Assembly: GCF_004340525.1 (NCBI RefSeq)
Contig: NZ_SLWX01000001.1
Span: 62,001-126,000 of the forward strand
Length of the DNA stretch: 64,000 nt
Direction: 5' to 3'
Source: Chromatocurvus halotolerans
Lineage (GTDB): Bacteria > Pseudomonadota > Gammaproteobacteria > Pseudomonadales > Halieaceae
The position numbers and the translations under genes are program-made. Numbering within the stretch: the stretch's first letter is position 1; each line of letters starts with the position of its first letter. The notes under the pieces were generated by a model. It saw only the letters and a list, made by a program, of their open reading frames with translations, was not told the DNA's origin and did not search any database. This document shows positions 44,810 to 52,710 of this stretch, piece after piece.

Positions 44810-45364
44810 CTACCCGCCGGCGTCGCGTCGGCGCAAAATGGTTTCAACCTGTACGGGAAAGGCATCGCCCTCCTCGCGATCATGCAGATACGAGGCAAGG
44901 GCGCGGTACACCGACGGGAAAGCGAGTTCATCCCAGGGTATCTCTTCCGGAGCGAACAGCCGGGTATCGAGACTTTCCGGCCCTGCCCCGTGCGTGCCGT
45001 CAACAAGCGTACAGCGGTAAAACATGTATACCTGATTGATATAGGGAACATCGTAAACGCGATAGAGCGCAAGATCTGCCACCCGGGCCCGCGCCTCCTC
45101 CCAGGTCTCGCGTGCGGCCCCCTGCTCCGTGGTCTCGCCGTTTTCCATGAAGCCCGCCGGTAGCGTCCAGAACCCCTTCCTTGGCTCGATGGATCGGAGG
45201 CACAGAAGAAGGTGCCCTTCATACTCCGGCAAGCAGCCCACGATAATTCGGGGATTCACGTAGTGGACGGTGTTACAAGCGTCGCACACAGCGCGCTCGC
45301 GATCGTCGCCGTGAGGAATCCGGTAGCTGATGCCCGCGCCACAGGCGCTACAGAAATGCATCAT
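44810..45364 (-). CDS. NUDIX hydrolase with N-terminal zinc ribbon
   Basis: A 184-residue protein. Residues 5-32 form a zinc ribbon (CSACG and CDACN), followed by a NUDIX domain with the box starting GFMENGETTEQGAARETWEE. Relatives with this arrangement act on nucleotide cofactors such as NADH or FAD; the real substrate is not known. The start overlaps the flavin reductase stop by four bases (ATGA). Since the partner uses flavin and NAD(P)H, a role in cleaning or recycling those cofactors is possible, as inference from position only. Confidence 0.88.
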   Translation of the reverse strand: MMHFCSACGAGISYRIPHGDDRERAVCDACNTVHYVNPRIIVGCLPEYEGHLLLCLRSIEPRKGFWTLPAGFMENGETTEQGAARETWEEARARVADLALYRVYDVPYINQVYMFYRCTLVDGTHGAGPESLDTRLFAPEEIPWDELAFPSVYRALASYLHDREEGDAFPVQVETILRRRDAGG

Positions 45365-45852
45365 GGGGAAACTCCATCGTGCAGCTGGCGATAGCCACCG
45401 CCAAAGAACACGAGTGGCTCGCCGGGCGCCCCGCGCCAGAAGCGCGTGACCCTGCCCACCAGAATCACGTGATCACCGCCAGGATGGACCGCGTCGAGGC
45501 TGCATTCAAAGCCGGCCAGGGCATCGACAATCAGCGGTGCGCCATTATCGCCCGGCACGTAATGACTGGCGTCCAGCTCATGTCCATCTTTCATGGCGTA
45601 GCGGTTGGAGTGGTCCTGCTGCGCACTGCTGAGCACATTGATGGCATATTCCGGCGCATTCACGAATTCGGTGTAGGTGTCGGCATCACGCTGCAGGCTC
45701 CACAGCACCAGCGGCGGATCGAGGGACACCGAGGCGAAGGAGTTTATGGTCAATGCCAGAGGACGCCCATCCGTCCCCTGTATGGTGACGAGGCACACCC
45801 CCGTGGCAAACTTTCCGAGTGTATCCCGCAGGTCGCGGGTATTGATCGTCAT
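45361..45852 (-). CDS. flavin reductase family protein (HpaC-like)
   Basis: A 163-residue flavin-reductase-domain protein. It opens TINTRDLRDTLGKFATGVCLVT, with the FMN-binding TINSFASVSLDPPLVLWSL and GRVTRFWRG near the end. Such proteins reduce free FMN or FAD with NAD(P)H for a partner monooxygenase; none is evident here. ATG 45852 has AAGGA and overlaps the moaE stop by four bases. The longer frame would run through moaE. The tie to molybdopterin genes is unusual to me. Confidence 0.9.
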   Translation of the reverse strand: MTINTRDLRDTLGKFATGVCLVTIQGTDGRPLALTINSFASVSLDPPLVLWSLQRDADTYTEFVNAPEYAINVLSSAQQDHSNRYAMKDGHELDASHYVPGDNGAPLIVDALAGFECSLDAVHPGGDHVILVGRVTRFWRGAPGEPLVFFGGGYRQLHDGVSP

Positions 45853-46313
45853 AGATTTTCCTTTCGCCAGCGTGCCGCACGTACTCTGTCCTGCGCCTTG
45901 GCTTCTACCCACGGTTCCCCGGGCAGCCCCAGCTCGCGCTTCCACAGCGTCGCGGTTGTCTTCAGCGTGTCCATAATGAATTCGCAGGCGGCAAAGGCTG
46001 CAGCACGATGGGACGACGACACACCGACCCACACGATACGGTCACCCACGTCGAGTGGACCAAAGCGATGCACGACGCGGGCGCATTCCACCGGCCAGCG
46101 AGCCGACGCGTCCACCAGAGACGCCTCGATGGTTTTTTCTGTCATGCCCGGATAGTGCTCGATACTGAGGCCGGTGAGCTGCGGGCGATTCGGATCGCGG
46201 CGGACGTAGCCCGTGAAGCAGGCGGTCGCCCCGATATCTGTGCTGCCACCGCGCAGCGCGTCTTCGAGGGCACCAGGATCGAAGTCAGCCTGCTGCAGAC
46301 TTACAGAGAACAT
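45849..46313 (-). CDS. moaE: molybdopterin synthase catalytic subunit
   Basis: A 154-residue subunit that transfers sulfur from MoaD to cyclic pyranopterin monophosphate. Characteristic stretches are GATACFTGYVRRD near residue 30, IEHYPGMTEK with family residues, HRFGPLDVGDRIVWVGVSSSHR and the C-terminal WKRELGLPGEPWVEAKAQD with the catalytic lysine. It lies 5 bp after moaD and overlaps the flavin reductase gene. Confidence 0.96.
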   Translation of the reverse strand: MFSVSLQQADFDPGALEDALRGGSTDIGATACFTGYVRRDPNRPQLTGLSIEHYPGMTEKTIEASLVDASARWPVECARVVHRFGPLDVGDRIVWVGVSSSHRAAAFAACEFIMDTLKTTATLWKRELGLPGEPWVEAKAQDRVRAARWRKENL

Positions 46314-46318
46314 TGAAC

Positions 46319-46570
46319 TCAGCCCCCGGTGACCGGCGGGAAAAACGCCACTTCGTCATCACAGGCCAGTGGCGCCGCGTCAGACACCACGGTCTGATTC
46401 ACTGCACAGACCAGATTGGGCTGACCCAGAACCTCTTGCCAGGTCTCGCCCCCGCGCGAAATCAGCGCCTCGCGAAGGCTCTCAGTGGTCATCTCACCGG
46501 GGTCGGCAGAAACTTCCATCTCTGCGCATCCCAGGCGCTCACGGACGCTGGCGAAGAAAAGGACTTTCAA
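46319..46570 (-). CDS. moaD: molybdopterin synthase sulfur carrier subunit
   Basis: An 83-residue beta-grasp sulfur carrier starting [14 protein letters not shown] and ending VTGG, whose terminal Gly-Gly is adenylated and turned into a thiocarboxylate. The acidic [14 protein letters not shown] tail is typical. The start overlaps the moaC stop by four bases (ATGA). With MoaE it forms the molybdopterin synthase heterotetramer. Confidence 0.95.
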   Translation of the reverse strand: MKVLFFASVRERLGCAEMEVSADPGEMTTESLREALISRGGETWQEVLGQPNLVCAVNQTVVSDAAPLACDDEVAFFPPVTGG

Positions 46571-47064
46571 GATGACGCCTCGCCCGCCAGCGGATGGTGC
46601 CAGTCCCCGGAACGGCCACCGCGCTTGCTCAGCAGAAATGTCTCAGTGATCACCAGGCTCTTGTCGACCGCCTTGCACATGTCATAGATGGTGAGCGCCG
46701 CCACGGTTACCGCCGTCAGTGCTTCCATCTCGACGCCGGTTTTCGCACTCAGGCGACACTCCGCCTCCACGACCACACCCGGCAGCGCGTCATTCAACGA
46801 CAGCTCGACCTCCACGCTCTCGAGCATGAGAGGATGGCAGAGCGGGATGAGCTCAGAGCAGCGCTTTGCGCCCTGAATGCCGGCAATTCGCGCGACCGAC
46901 AGCACATCCCCTTTGGCGATGCCGCTCTCGCGCAGCTTGGCCAGGGTGGCGGGCTGCATTCGGACACTGCAGCGGGCACGGGCGCTGCGCTGCGTCACCG
47001 TCTTCTCGCCCACGTTGACCATGTGCGCAGCACCGGCGTCATCAAGGTGAGTCAGTCCAGACAT
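46567..47064 (-). CDS. moaC: cyclic pyranopterin monophosphate synthase
   Basis: A 165-residue enzyme catalysing the second half of cyclic pyranopterin formation after MoaA. Family motifs are [17 protein letters not shown] with active-site residues, [26 protein letters not shown], and GRSGDW near the C-terminus. ATG 47064 follows GAGGA at five bases. It leads a run moaC-moaD-moaE-flavin reductase-nudix. MoaA and MoaB are not in the window. The divergent gap to the MFS gene should hold its promoter. Confidence 0.97.
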   Translation of the reverse strand: MSGLTHLDDAGAAHMVNVGEKTVTQRSARARCSVRMQPATLAKLRESGIAKGDVLSVARIAGIQGAKRCSELIPLCHPLMLESVEVELSLNDALPGVVVEAECRLSAKTGVEMEALTAVTVAALTIYDMCKAVDKSLVITETFLLSKRGGRSGDWHHPLAGEASS

Positions 47065-47145
47065 GCCTGTCCTCGAAAAAATCACGGTGATGCAGTCTAA
47101 CCAAGGCCAACAGGCGATGCCAGAAATACCAATTTGAGAAACATT

Positions 47146-47162
47146 GTGTCAGAGTTCGACAC
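47146..47162. promoter_or_regulatory. operator-like inverted repeat between moaC and the MFS gene
   Basis: GTGTC and GACAC form a perfect five-base inverted repeat separated by seven bases in the 137-bp divergent gap. Spacing and place would suit a dimeric repressor acting on one or both genes. No regulator gene lies next to it, and an arm this short can arise by chance. Confidence 0.25.
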
Positions 47163-47201
47163 GCCATCCAGTCGCTGACAAGTCACCGCCGAGGAAGCCG
47201 T

Positions 47202-48512
47202 GTGAACAATAACAGTCATCAACGACCGGCAGACCAGTACAGCGCGGGCTACAAACGCTTTGTTCTGGTCATGCTGACCCTCGTATACGCCTTCAACTTC
47301 ATTGACCGGCAGATCCTGGTGATTCTGCAGGAGCCGATCAAGGCGGACATGGATCTGAGTGATGCCCAGCTCGGATTGCTGAGCGGATTTACCTTTGCCG
47401 TCATCTATGTGTCCGCCGGCATTCCCATCGCCTACCTCGCGGACCGCAGCAACCGGCGGAACATCATTGCGGTTGCGCTGACCGTATGGAGCGGAATGAC
47501 CGCAGTCTCGGGACTTGTCCAGAACTACGGCCAGCTGCTGCTCGCCCGGGTCGGCGTCGGTCTGGGCGAGGCCGGCGGCAGCCCGCCGGCGCATTCGATG
47601 ATCAGCGATTACTATCCACCCGAGCAGCGCGGTACGGCGCTCTCGTTCTATTCCTCCGGCATCTACATCGGCATTCTGCTGGGCTATGCCTTTGGCGGCC
47701 TGCTGGCCGAAGCCTTCGGCTGGCGCGCGGCCTTCATGGTGGTCGGTCTGCCCGGCATTCTGCTGGCGGTGGTGCTGCTGCTGACCGTCAGGGAGCCGCC
47801 GCGGGGCCGCTGGGACGCGGCCTCCCGGGAGGACCACAAGCCGAGCTTCCGCGAAACCCTGGCACTGCTCAGGCAGCGTCCCGCCTTCTGGTTTATCGCC
47901 ATGGGGTGTGCGCTGACCTCGTACGTGAGCTACGGCAACGGCAATTTCCTGCCTTCGCTGCTCATACGCAACCACGGGATGAGTGTCGCCGACGTGGGCC
48001 TGGTGCTCTCGCTGGTGGCAGGCCTGTCCGGCGCGATCGGCACCTTCCTCGGTGGCTACCTCGGAGACAGGCTGGGCGTGAATGACAAGCGCTGGTATGT
48101 CTATGTGCCGATCATGGGCGGGATCGCCGCGTTCATTCCCTACTTCTATGTCATTCTCAGTGAGAATACGACGGGGGTGCTGGTTGTGCTGGCCGGTGTC
48201 AGCATCGTCAATTCGCTTTACCTGGGCCCCAGCATCGCCATTTCCCACGCCCTGGTGCCGCCGCGCATGCGCGCCGTGACCTCCGCCATTCTGTTTTTTG
48301 TTCTGAACATGATCGGTCTCGGACTGGGTCCCTTTCTGACCGGGCTGGCGAGTGACCTGCTGGCACCGGTGGCGGGCGACCAGAACCTGCGCTATGCCAT
48401 GGTAATTACCGGCAGCGTCGGCTTCATCGCCATTCTCATGTTCCTGATCGCCTCCAGACACCTGCTGGCGGACCTCGAAAAAACCGCACAGCGCGAGCGG
48501 GATAACGCCTGA
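47202..48512 (+). CDS. MFS transporter (spinster-like)
   Basis: A 436-residue carrier with twelve hydrophobic segments. The first has YAFNFIDRQILVILQEPIK, and the loop 2-3 motif is IAYLADRSNRRNIIA, the major-facilitator fingerprint. LARVGVGLGEAGGSPPAHSMISDYY is characteristic of the spinster-type subgroup common in marine proteobacteria, whose substrates are mostly unknown (organic anions or sphingolipid-like in eukaryotes). GTG 47202 has GAGGA upstream. It stands alone, divergent from moaC, with 64 bp before the small membrane protein gene. Confidence 0.9.
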   Translation: MNNNSHQRPADQYSAGYKRFVLVMLTLVYAFNFIDRQILVILQEPIKADMDLSDAQLGLLSGFTFAVIYVSAGIPIAYLADRSNRRNIIAVALTVWSGMTAVSGLVQNYGQLLLARVGVGLGEAGGSPPAHSMISDYYPPEQRGTALSFYSSGIYIGILLGYAFGGLLAEAFGWRAAFMVVGLPGILLAVVLLLTVREPPRGRWDAASREDHKPSFRETLALLRQRPAFWFIAMGCALTSYVSYGNGNFLPSLLIRNHGMSVADVGLVLSLVAGLSGAIGTFLGGYLGDRLGVNDKRWYVYVPIMGGIAAFIPYFYVILSENTTGVLVVLAGVSIVNSLYLGPSIAISHALVPPRMRAVTSAILFFVLNMIGLGLGPFLTGLASDLLAPVAGDQNLRYAMVITGSVGFIAILMFLIASRHLLADLEKTAQRERDNA

Positions 48513-48576
48513 GCAGCCACGAGTACGTTTCACATCTGATAACATGGCGCACTGACAGCGTCACAGGGAGTTGAAT

Positions 48577-48756
48577 ATGGGTATTGAAACCGGTGGTTTT
48601 TTGGGTCTTATCTGGCTGGCAATTGCGATTTACGCCATCATCAAGACAGTCCAGAGCTCTGCGGGAACCGGCGCCAAGGTTATCTGGACACTGGTGATTC
48701 TTGTCTTGCCTGTATTCGGGCTGCTCGCCTGGTTCATCTTTGGCCCCAAGGGCTGA
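48577..48756 (+). CDS. small membrane protein, PLD nuclease N-terminal-like domain
   Basis: A 59-residue protein with two hydrophobic segments (about 7-24 and 36-54), WTLVILVLPVFGLLAWFIFGP and an ending PKG. This is the pattern of the short PLDc_N domain normally found ahead of cardiolipin synthases, here free-standing. ATG 48577 has GGAG six bases upstream; a TTG two codons earlier is possible. It lies 17 bp before the amidoligase gene and may be part of the same unit. Its function is unknown. Confidence 0.8.
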   Translation: MGIETGGFLGLIWLAIAIYAIIKTVQSSAGTGAKVIWTLVILVLPVFGLLAWFIFGPKG

Positions 48757-48773
48757 ACGCGCCGCACTGACTC

Positions 48774-49757
48774 ATGCCCACACCCGCCTTCAGGCAACCC
48801 AGCGCACAGCGTGACGGGAATGGTGATCTGCGAACCATCGGCTTCGAGATCGAGTTCACCGGCCTGTCCCTGGCGGGTGCCATTGCCGCGGTCGAGGGCG
48901 CGTATCCCGCCACGCGGAAGAACGCGACCGCCGCCGCCTGCGATCTCGAGATTCGCGATTTCGGCGTCATCAGCGTGGAACTGGACTGGGAATTCCTCAA
49001 GCAGCAGGCCGAGGAATCCGGCGGCGTTGCCGCGGACGACTGGGTAAGCCTGCTCAGTCAGGCAGCAGAACTGGTGGTTCCGGTAGAGGTCGTCTGTCCC
49101 CCGCTCGCCATCAATCGGCTTGACGAGTTGCTGCCGCTCACGGAAGCCCTCCGGAAAGCCGGCGCCCAGGGCACCGGCAACTCCTTCATTGCAGCTTACG
49201 GGGTGCATATCAACCCGAGCTGTCCGGGGCTGGATAACGCCACGATCTGGAACTATCTTCGTGCGTTCAGTCTGCTGCAGTGGTGGCTGGTGGAAGCGCA
49301 CGCCGTCGATCTGACCCGCCGCGCGAGCAGCTATGTCGATCTTTACCCGGAAGCCTACCTTCGGCAGCTTTTTTCAACGACAACGGCGCCGCAGACCACG
49401 CAGCTCATTGCAGACTACCTGTCACACAATCCGACGCGAAACCGGGCGCTCGACATGCTGCCGCTGTTCAGCGAGATCGACGCGGCTGCCGTGCAGTCAG
49501 CCGTGCCCGATGACCGCATCAAGTCGCGCCCCACCTTTCACTACCGTCTTCCGAACTGCCAGATCGATCGCGGTGACTGGTCGCTGGCCGACAGCTGGAA
49601 TGTCTGGTGGACCGTCGACGAGCTGGCACAACGGCAGGAGGACCTGGATACACTCTCGGCACGCTATCTGGAACAGCATCGCGCAATCCTCGGCGTCAAA
49701 CGCAACACCTGGGTAGCATATATGGACCAATGGCTGCACGACCGCGGGTTGGCGTAA
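48774..49757 (+). CDS. amidoligase family protein (putative ATP-dependent COOH-NH2 ligase)
   Basis: A 327-residue protein of the putative amidoligase family (Pfam Amidoligase_2, PF12224). The hallmark GFEIEFTGLS near residue 24 supplies metal-binding glutamates; ELDWEF about 45 residues on and YGVHINPSC near 140 follow the same family pattern, as does SSYVDLYPEAYLRQLF. The fold is related to glutamine synthetase/gamma-glutamylcysteine ligases and should join a carboxylate to an amine. The last 28 bases overlap the next gene, a glutamine-amidotransferase-like hydrolase. The product is unknown. There is no signal peptide, so it acts in the cytoplasm. Confidence 0.85.
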   Translation: MPTPAFRQPSAQRDGNGDLRTIGFEIEFTGLSLAGAIAAVEGAYPATRKNATAAACDLEIRDFGVISVELDWEFLKQQAEESGGVAADDWVSLLSQAAELVVPVEVVCPPLAINRLDELLPLTEALRKAGAQGTGNSFIAAYGVHINPSCPGLDNATIWNYLRAFSLLQWWLVEAHAVDLTRRASSYVDLYPEAYLRQLFSTTTAPQTTQLIADYLSHNPTRNRALDMLPLFSEIDAAAVQSAVPDDRIKSRPTFHYRLPNCQIDRGDWSLADSWNVWWTVDELAQRQEDLDTLSARYLEQHRAILGVKRNTWVAYMDQWLHDRGLA

Positions 49758-50401
49758 CCGGCGCTGCGCGACGCTGGGCTCCGGCCTGGTGGTGCACGCG
49801 GCTGGCACTGTGGATTGCCGGTGCCAGCGCGGTGCGTATCAGCGTGCGTCATGGCGACGGCGAAAGTGACTTTGATGCCCTGGTAATTGGCGGCGGAAAT
49901 GACATCGGCCCCGAGCACTACGAGGGCGATATTCGCGAGCCGGTAAAAACGGACAAGGCCCGCGACGAACTGGAGATCCGCTGGATCCGCTATGCGCTGG
50001 ACAATGACAAGCCGCTGCTGGGTATCTGTCGAGGAGCGCAGCTGATCAACGTGGTACTCGGCGGCAATCTGCACCAGGACATCCGTAAGATGCGGCGCAA
50101 GACCCATAACCGGCCCGGACTGCTGCCAACGAAGACCGTCACCCTTCTACCGCACTCGCAGATGGCGATAACCTGTGAGAGCCAGCGCCTGCGTGTCAAC
50201 AGCCTGCATCACCAGGCGATCAGGGAATCGGGGAAAGGGCTGAAGGTTGTTGGCCGCGATCTCGACAATCTTGTGCAGGCCGTCGAGTCGACCACCGCAA
50301 AAAAGATCATCGGCGTGCAATGGCATCCAGAATACCTCTTCTACCTGAAAGCCCAGCGTGCCCTGTTCCGATGGCTGGTTGCGCAACCGGACACGCAATA
50401 A
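49730..50401 (+). CDS. class I glutamine-amidotransferase-like / gamma-glutamyl hydrolase family protein
   Basis: A 223-residue triad hydrolase resembling peptidase C26. The nucleophile cysteine lies in LLGICRGAQLINV, the partner His-Glu in GVQWHPEYLF, and the oxyanion loop in VIGGGNDIGPEHY. Relatives such as PuuD-type gamma-glutamyl-GABA hydrolase cut gamma-glutamyl bonds. ATG 49730 lies inside the end of the amidoligase gene (28-base overlap), so expression is almost surely coupled. Its likely job is to release, transfer or edit an amide formed by the ligase. The N-terminal 25 residues are shorter than usual for the family. Confidence 0.85.
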   Translation: MAARPRVGVTGAARRWAPAWWCTRLALWIAGASAVRISVRHGDGESDFDALVIGGGNDIGPEHYEGDIREPVKTDKARDELEIRWIRYALDNDKPLLGICRGAQLINVVLGGNLHQDIRKMRRKTHNRPGLLPTKTVTLLPHSQMAITCESQRLRVNSLHHQAIRESGKGLKVVGRDLDNLVQAVESTTAKKIIGVQWHPEYLFYLKAQRALFRWLVAQPDTQ

Positions 50402-50452
50402 TCCCATCAGCTACCGAATAAATCGCCACTTTCAAACCACGAGGCCTGACTC

Positions 50453-51751
50453 ATGATGCAACGCCTGACTTGTGCAACAGGATTGACCGTTCTTCTCTGG
50501 CTCGTGCTTGGCAACGCCAGTGCACAACCACTACCCCAGGGGCAACCCGATTCGCTGGGGTTCTCCGAAGAGCGGCTGCAGCGGCTTACTGACCACCTGC
50601 AGCGGGCCGTGGATGACGGCATCATGGTCGGGGGTGAGGCACTGATCGCCAGACGCGGCGAGATCGCCTATCGCCAGACCTTCGGCATGCGTGATCGGGA
50701 AGCCGACATGCCCGCAACGACAGACACACTCTACCGCATCTACTCCATGACCAAGCCGGTGACGTCGGTTGCAATGATGATGCTGTATGAGGAGGGTCGG
50801 TTTCAGCTGAATGATCCGCTCGCACAATATCTGCCGGAGTTCGCCGGGCTCAAGGTTCTCGCTGCGCAAGCCGACAACGGCGACGCCACCCTGCGTGAGC
50901 CCGCGCGCGCCCCGACCATTCGGGATCTGCTGCGGCACACCGCGGGATTGACCTATGGTGTGTTCGGCAACACCCCGGTGGATAAAGCTTACCGTGAAAC
51001 CGAACTTCTGCAGTCGCCCGATCTCGAGACCTTCACCCGTCGCCTGGCTTCACTCCCCCTGCTGTACGACCCCGGTGAAAGGTGGCATTACAGTGTCGCG
51101 GTCGACCTGCAGGGTCGGCTGGTAGAGGTCCTTTCCGGCAGCGCCTTTGATACCTTCCTTCGTGAGCGTATCTTTGAACCCCTGGGCATGCACGACACCG
51201 CATTTGTGCTGTCATCCACGCAGGCCTCGAGACTCGCCCAGCTGTACTCCCCCGAGGGCACGGAAATCAGCTGGAACGATCCCTGGAAACTCAGTCGCTC
51301 GCAGACATTGGAAGTCGCCGACCCACGCCTGAGTGAAGCGTTCATCGAGGGAGGGTATTTTGCCAGCGGCGGGGGTGGTCTGGTGTCGTCCACCAGCGAC
51401 TATCTGCGTTTCAGCCAGATGCTGCTCAATGGCGGCGAACTTGATGGCACGCGGCTGCTGTCGCCGCGCACGGTGGAGCACATGCGTCGCAATCACGTTG
51501 CCGGCCTGGATACCGAGGGCCTGACCAGCGCCGGCGGATTCGGGCTGGGCGTGGCGGTAACACTGGACCCCGGCATCAGCGGGGAAATCGGCTCGCCGGG
51601 CAGCTATGGCTGGGGCGGTGCGGCTGGCACCCGCTTCTGGATTGATCCCGAGGAAGAAATCATCGCCATTTTCATGACGCAGAGCGTTCCCCACCAGACG
51701 CAGCTGGGAGACCAGTTCAGGACACTGGTCTACCAGGCGCTGATCGATTGA
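50453..51751 (+). CDS. exported beta-lactamase-fold serine hydrolase
   Basis: A 432-residue class C beta-lactamase/esterase-type protein with a signal peptide (LTVLLWLVLGNASAQ). The catalytic SxxK is SMTK in YRIYSMTKPVTS, near residue 98, and the second element is HYSVAVD in place of YxN. YGWGGAAGTRFWIDP near residue 385 stands where the KTG-like strand of this family occurs. Substrates could be esters or D-amino peptides; it need not confer antibiotic resistance. It follows the amidotransferase-like gene by 51 bp with GAGG upstream, so it may be linked to it, but this is not certain. Confidence 0.87.
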   Translation: MMQRLTCATGLTVLLWLVLGNASAQPLPQGQPDSLGFSEERLQRLTDHLQRAVDDGIMVGGEALIARRGEIAYRQTFGMRDREADMPATTDTLYRIYSMTKPVTSVAMMMLYEEGRFQLNDPLAQYLPEFAGLKVLAAQADNGDATLREPARAPTIRDLLRHTAGLTYGVFGNTPVDKAYRETELLQSPDLETFTRRLASLPLLYDPGERWHYSVAVDLQGRLVEVLSGSAFDTFLRERIFEPLGMHDTAFVLSSTQASRLAQLYSPEGTEISWNDPWKLSRSQTLEVADPRLSEAFIEGGYFASGGGGLVSSTSDYLRFSQMLLNGGELDGTRLLSPRTVEHMRRNHVAGLDTEGLTSAGGFGLGVAVTLDPGISGEIGSPGSYGWGGAAGTRFWIDPEEEIIAIFMTQSVPHQTQLGDQFRTLVYQALID

Positions 51752-51771
51752 GCGGAGGAGCCGCGGCGCTG

Positions 51772-52710
51772 TCAGGCCACTAAGCCGCCAAAGGTCATCG
51801 CCAGCAGCAATGCCAGTGTGGCAGCGGCCGCTACGGCGAAAGGCCAGGATAACATCCGCTGCTCCAGTGCAGCGGCCATCGGTGCGACATGCCGCGCAAG
51901 CGCCTCCAGCGTCGCCAGGCCCCTGACACCCAAAGTCACGGACCGGGAAGCCAGCGTCGATACACGCTGGGCTGCGGCATCAAGGCGTGACTTTCCAAGG
52001 ATACAGAGGGCAAACAGCAGGCAGAGAAAAATGGCTGCCGCTGGGATGGCCAGCAGACTGTAGCGTGCGCTCGCTGAGGACAGCAGCGGATCAACCAGCC
52101 GCACCACCGGCAGAACGCCAGACACCAGGGCCACACAGAGCAGCCCCGACGCCGCACCCGGACGCCACGCCGGCAGTCGGTCTGTGACGGGTACCAACAG
52201 TAAAAGCACCGCCACCTTGCTGCCGCCAGTGACCACCAGCAGGGCCGAGACAAAAGACACACCCTGCCCCTTGATCGCATAGGCTGTCCGCAGCTCGTCG
52301 AATTCGGCGGAAGATGCCTGTGAGTACAGTGAGACCAGCATCTCGAACAGGACCAGATCGCCCAACACCATAAGCGCCACCTGCACAGCGGCAGTCCGGG
52401 CATGAGCGGCGCCGTGGGCGATCAACAACAACGCGACGGTACCGTAGCCCGCCATGGCAACGCCGGAATAGAACAGCGCCGCATCCCGGGCGAGAGCCGC
52501 CACTGCCAGACCGAGACCCGCGACTGCATGAAGTACTAGCGTCCGGCCCCGGCGTACTGGCGCAGGGCCGCGCAACAGCCACAGGCCAAAGATGAGCCAG
52601 AGTATGGCAAGCGTCGCCAGCAGGACCCAATCCAGGGGCCCTGCCGCCAGGCCGCTACCAAGAAGCACGGTATCCAGGGGCCAATGGAATGTCGGCAGGG
52701 ATACTGTCAC
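51772..52710 (-). CDS. truncated proton-pump-like membrane subunit (ND2/ND4/MrpD-related)
   Basis: A 312-residue polytopic protein with about eight hydrophobic segments. It does not match a standard Mrp subunit, but VLGDLVLFEMLVSLY (acidic residue in a helix) and VTGGSKVAVLLLLVPVTDRLPAW echo the proton-path glutamate and lysine of MrpD/NuoM, where the sequence normally reads K-x-x-x-x-P-x-H-x-W-L-P. It lacks the second half of that fold. GTG 52710 overlaps the upstream mrpD-like stop by four bases, so it is the last member of the antiporter operon. Confidence 0.65.
   Translation of the reverse strand: MTVSLPTFHWPLDTVLLGSGLAAGPLDWVLLATLAILWLIFGLWLLRGPAPVRRGRTLVLHAVAGLGLAVAALARDAALFYSGVAMAGYGTVALLLIAHGAAHARTAAVQVALMVLGDLVLFEMLVSLYSQASSAEFDELRTAYAIKGQGVSFVSALLVVTGGSKVAVLLLLVPVTDRLPAWRPGAASGLLCVALVSGVLPVVRLVDPLLSSASARYSLLAIPAAAIFLCLLFALCILGKSRLDAAAQRVSTLASRSVTLGVRGLATLEALARHVAPMAAALEQRMLSWPFAVAAAATLALLLAMTFGGLVA

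Noticed and set aside
47097-48545. A 482-codon minus-strand open frame
   Set aside because: It is antisense to the MFS transporter, whose twelve helices and fingerprint motif are clear.
50453-51751. Antibiotic-resistance beta-lactamase
   Set aside because: SxxK is present but YxN is changed to YSV and no KTG triad is clear. It fits the broad esterase/peptidase group better than a true AmpC.
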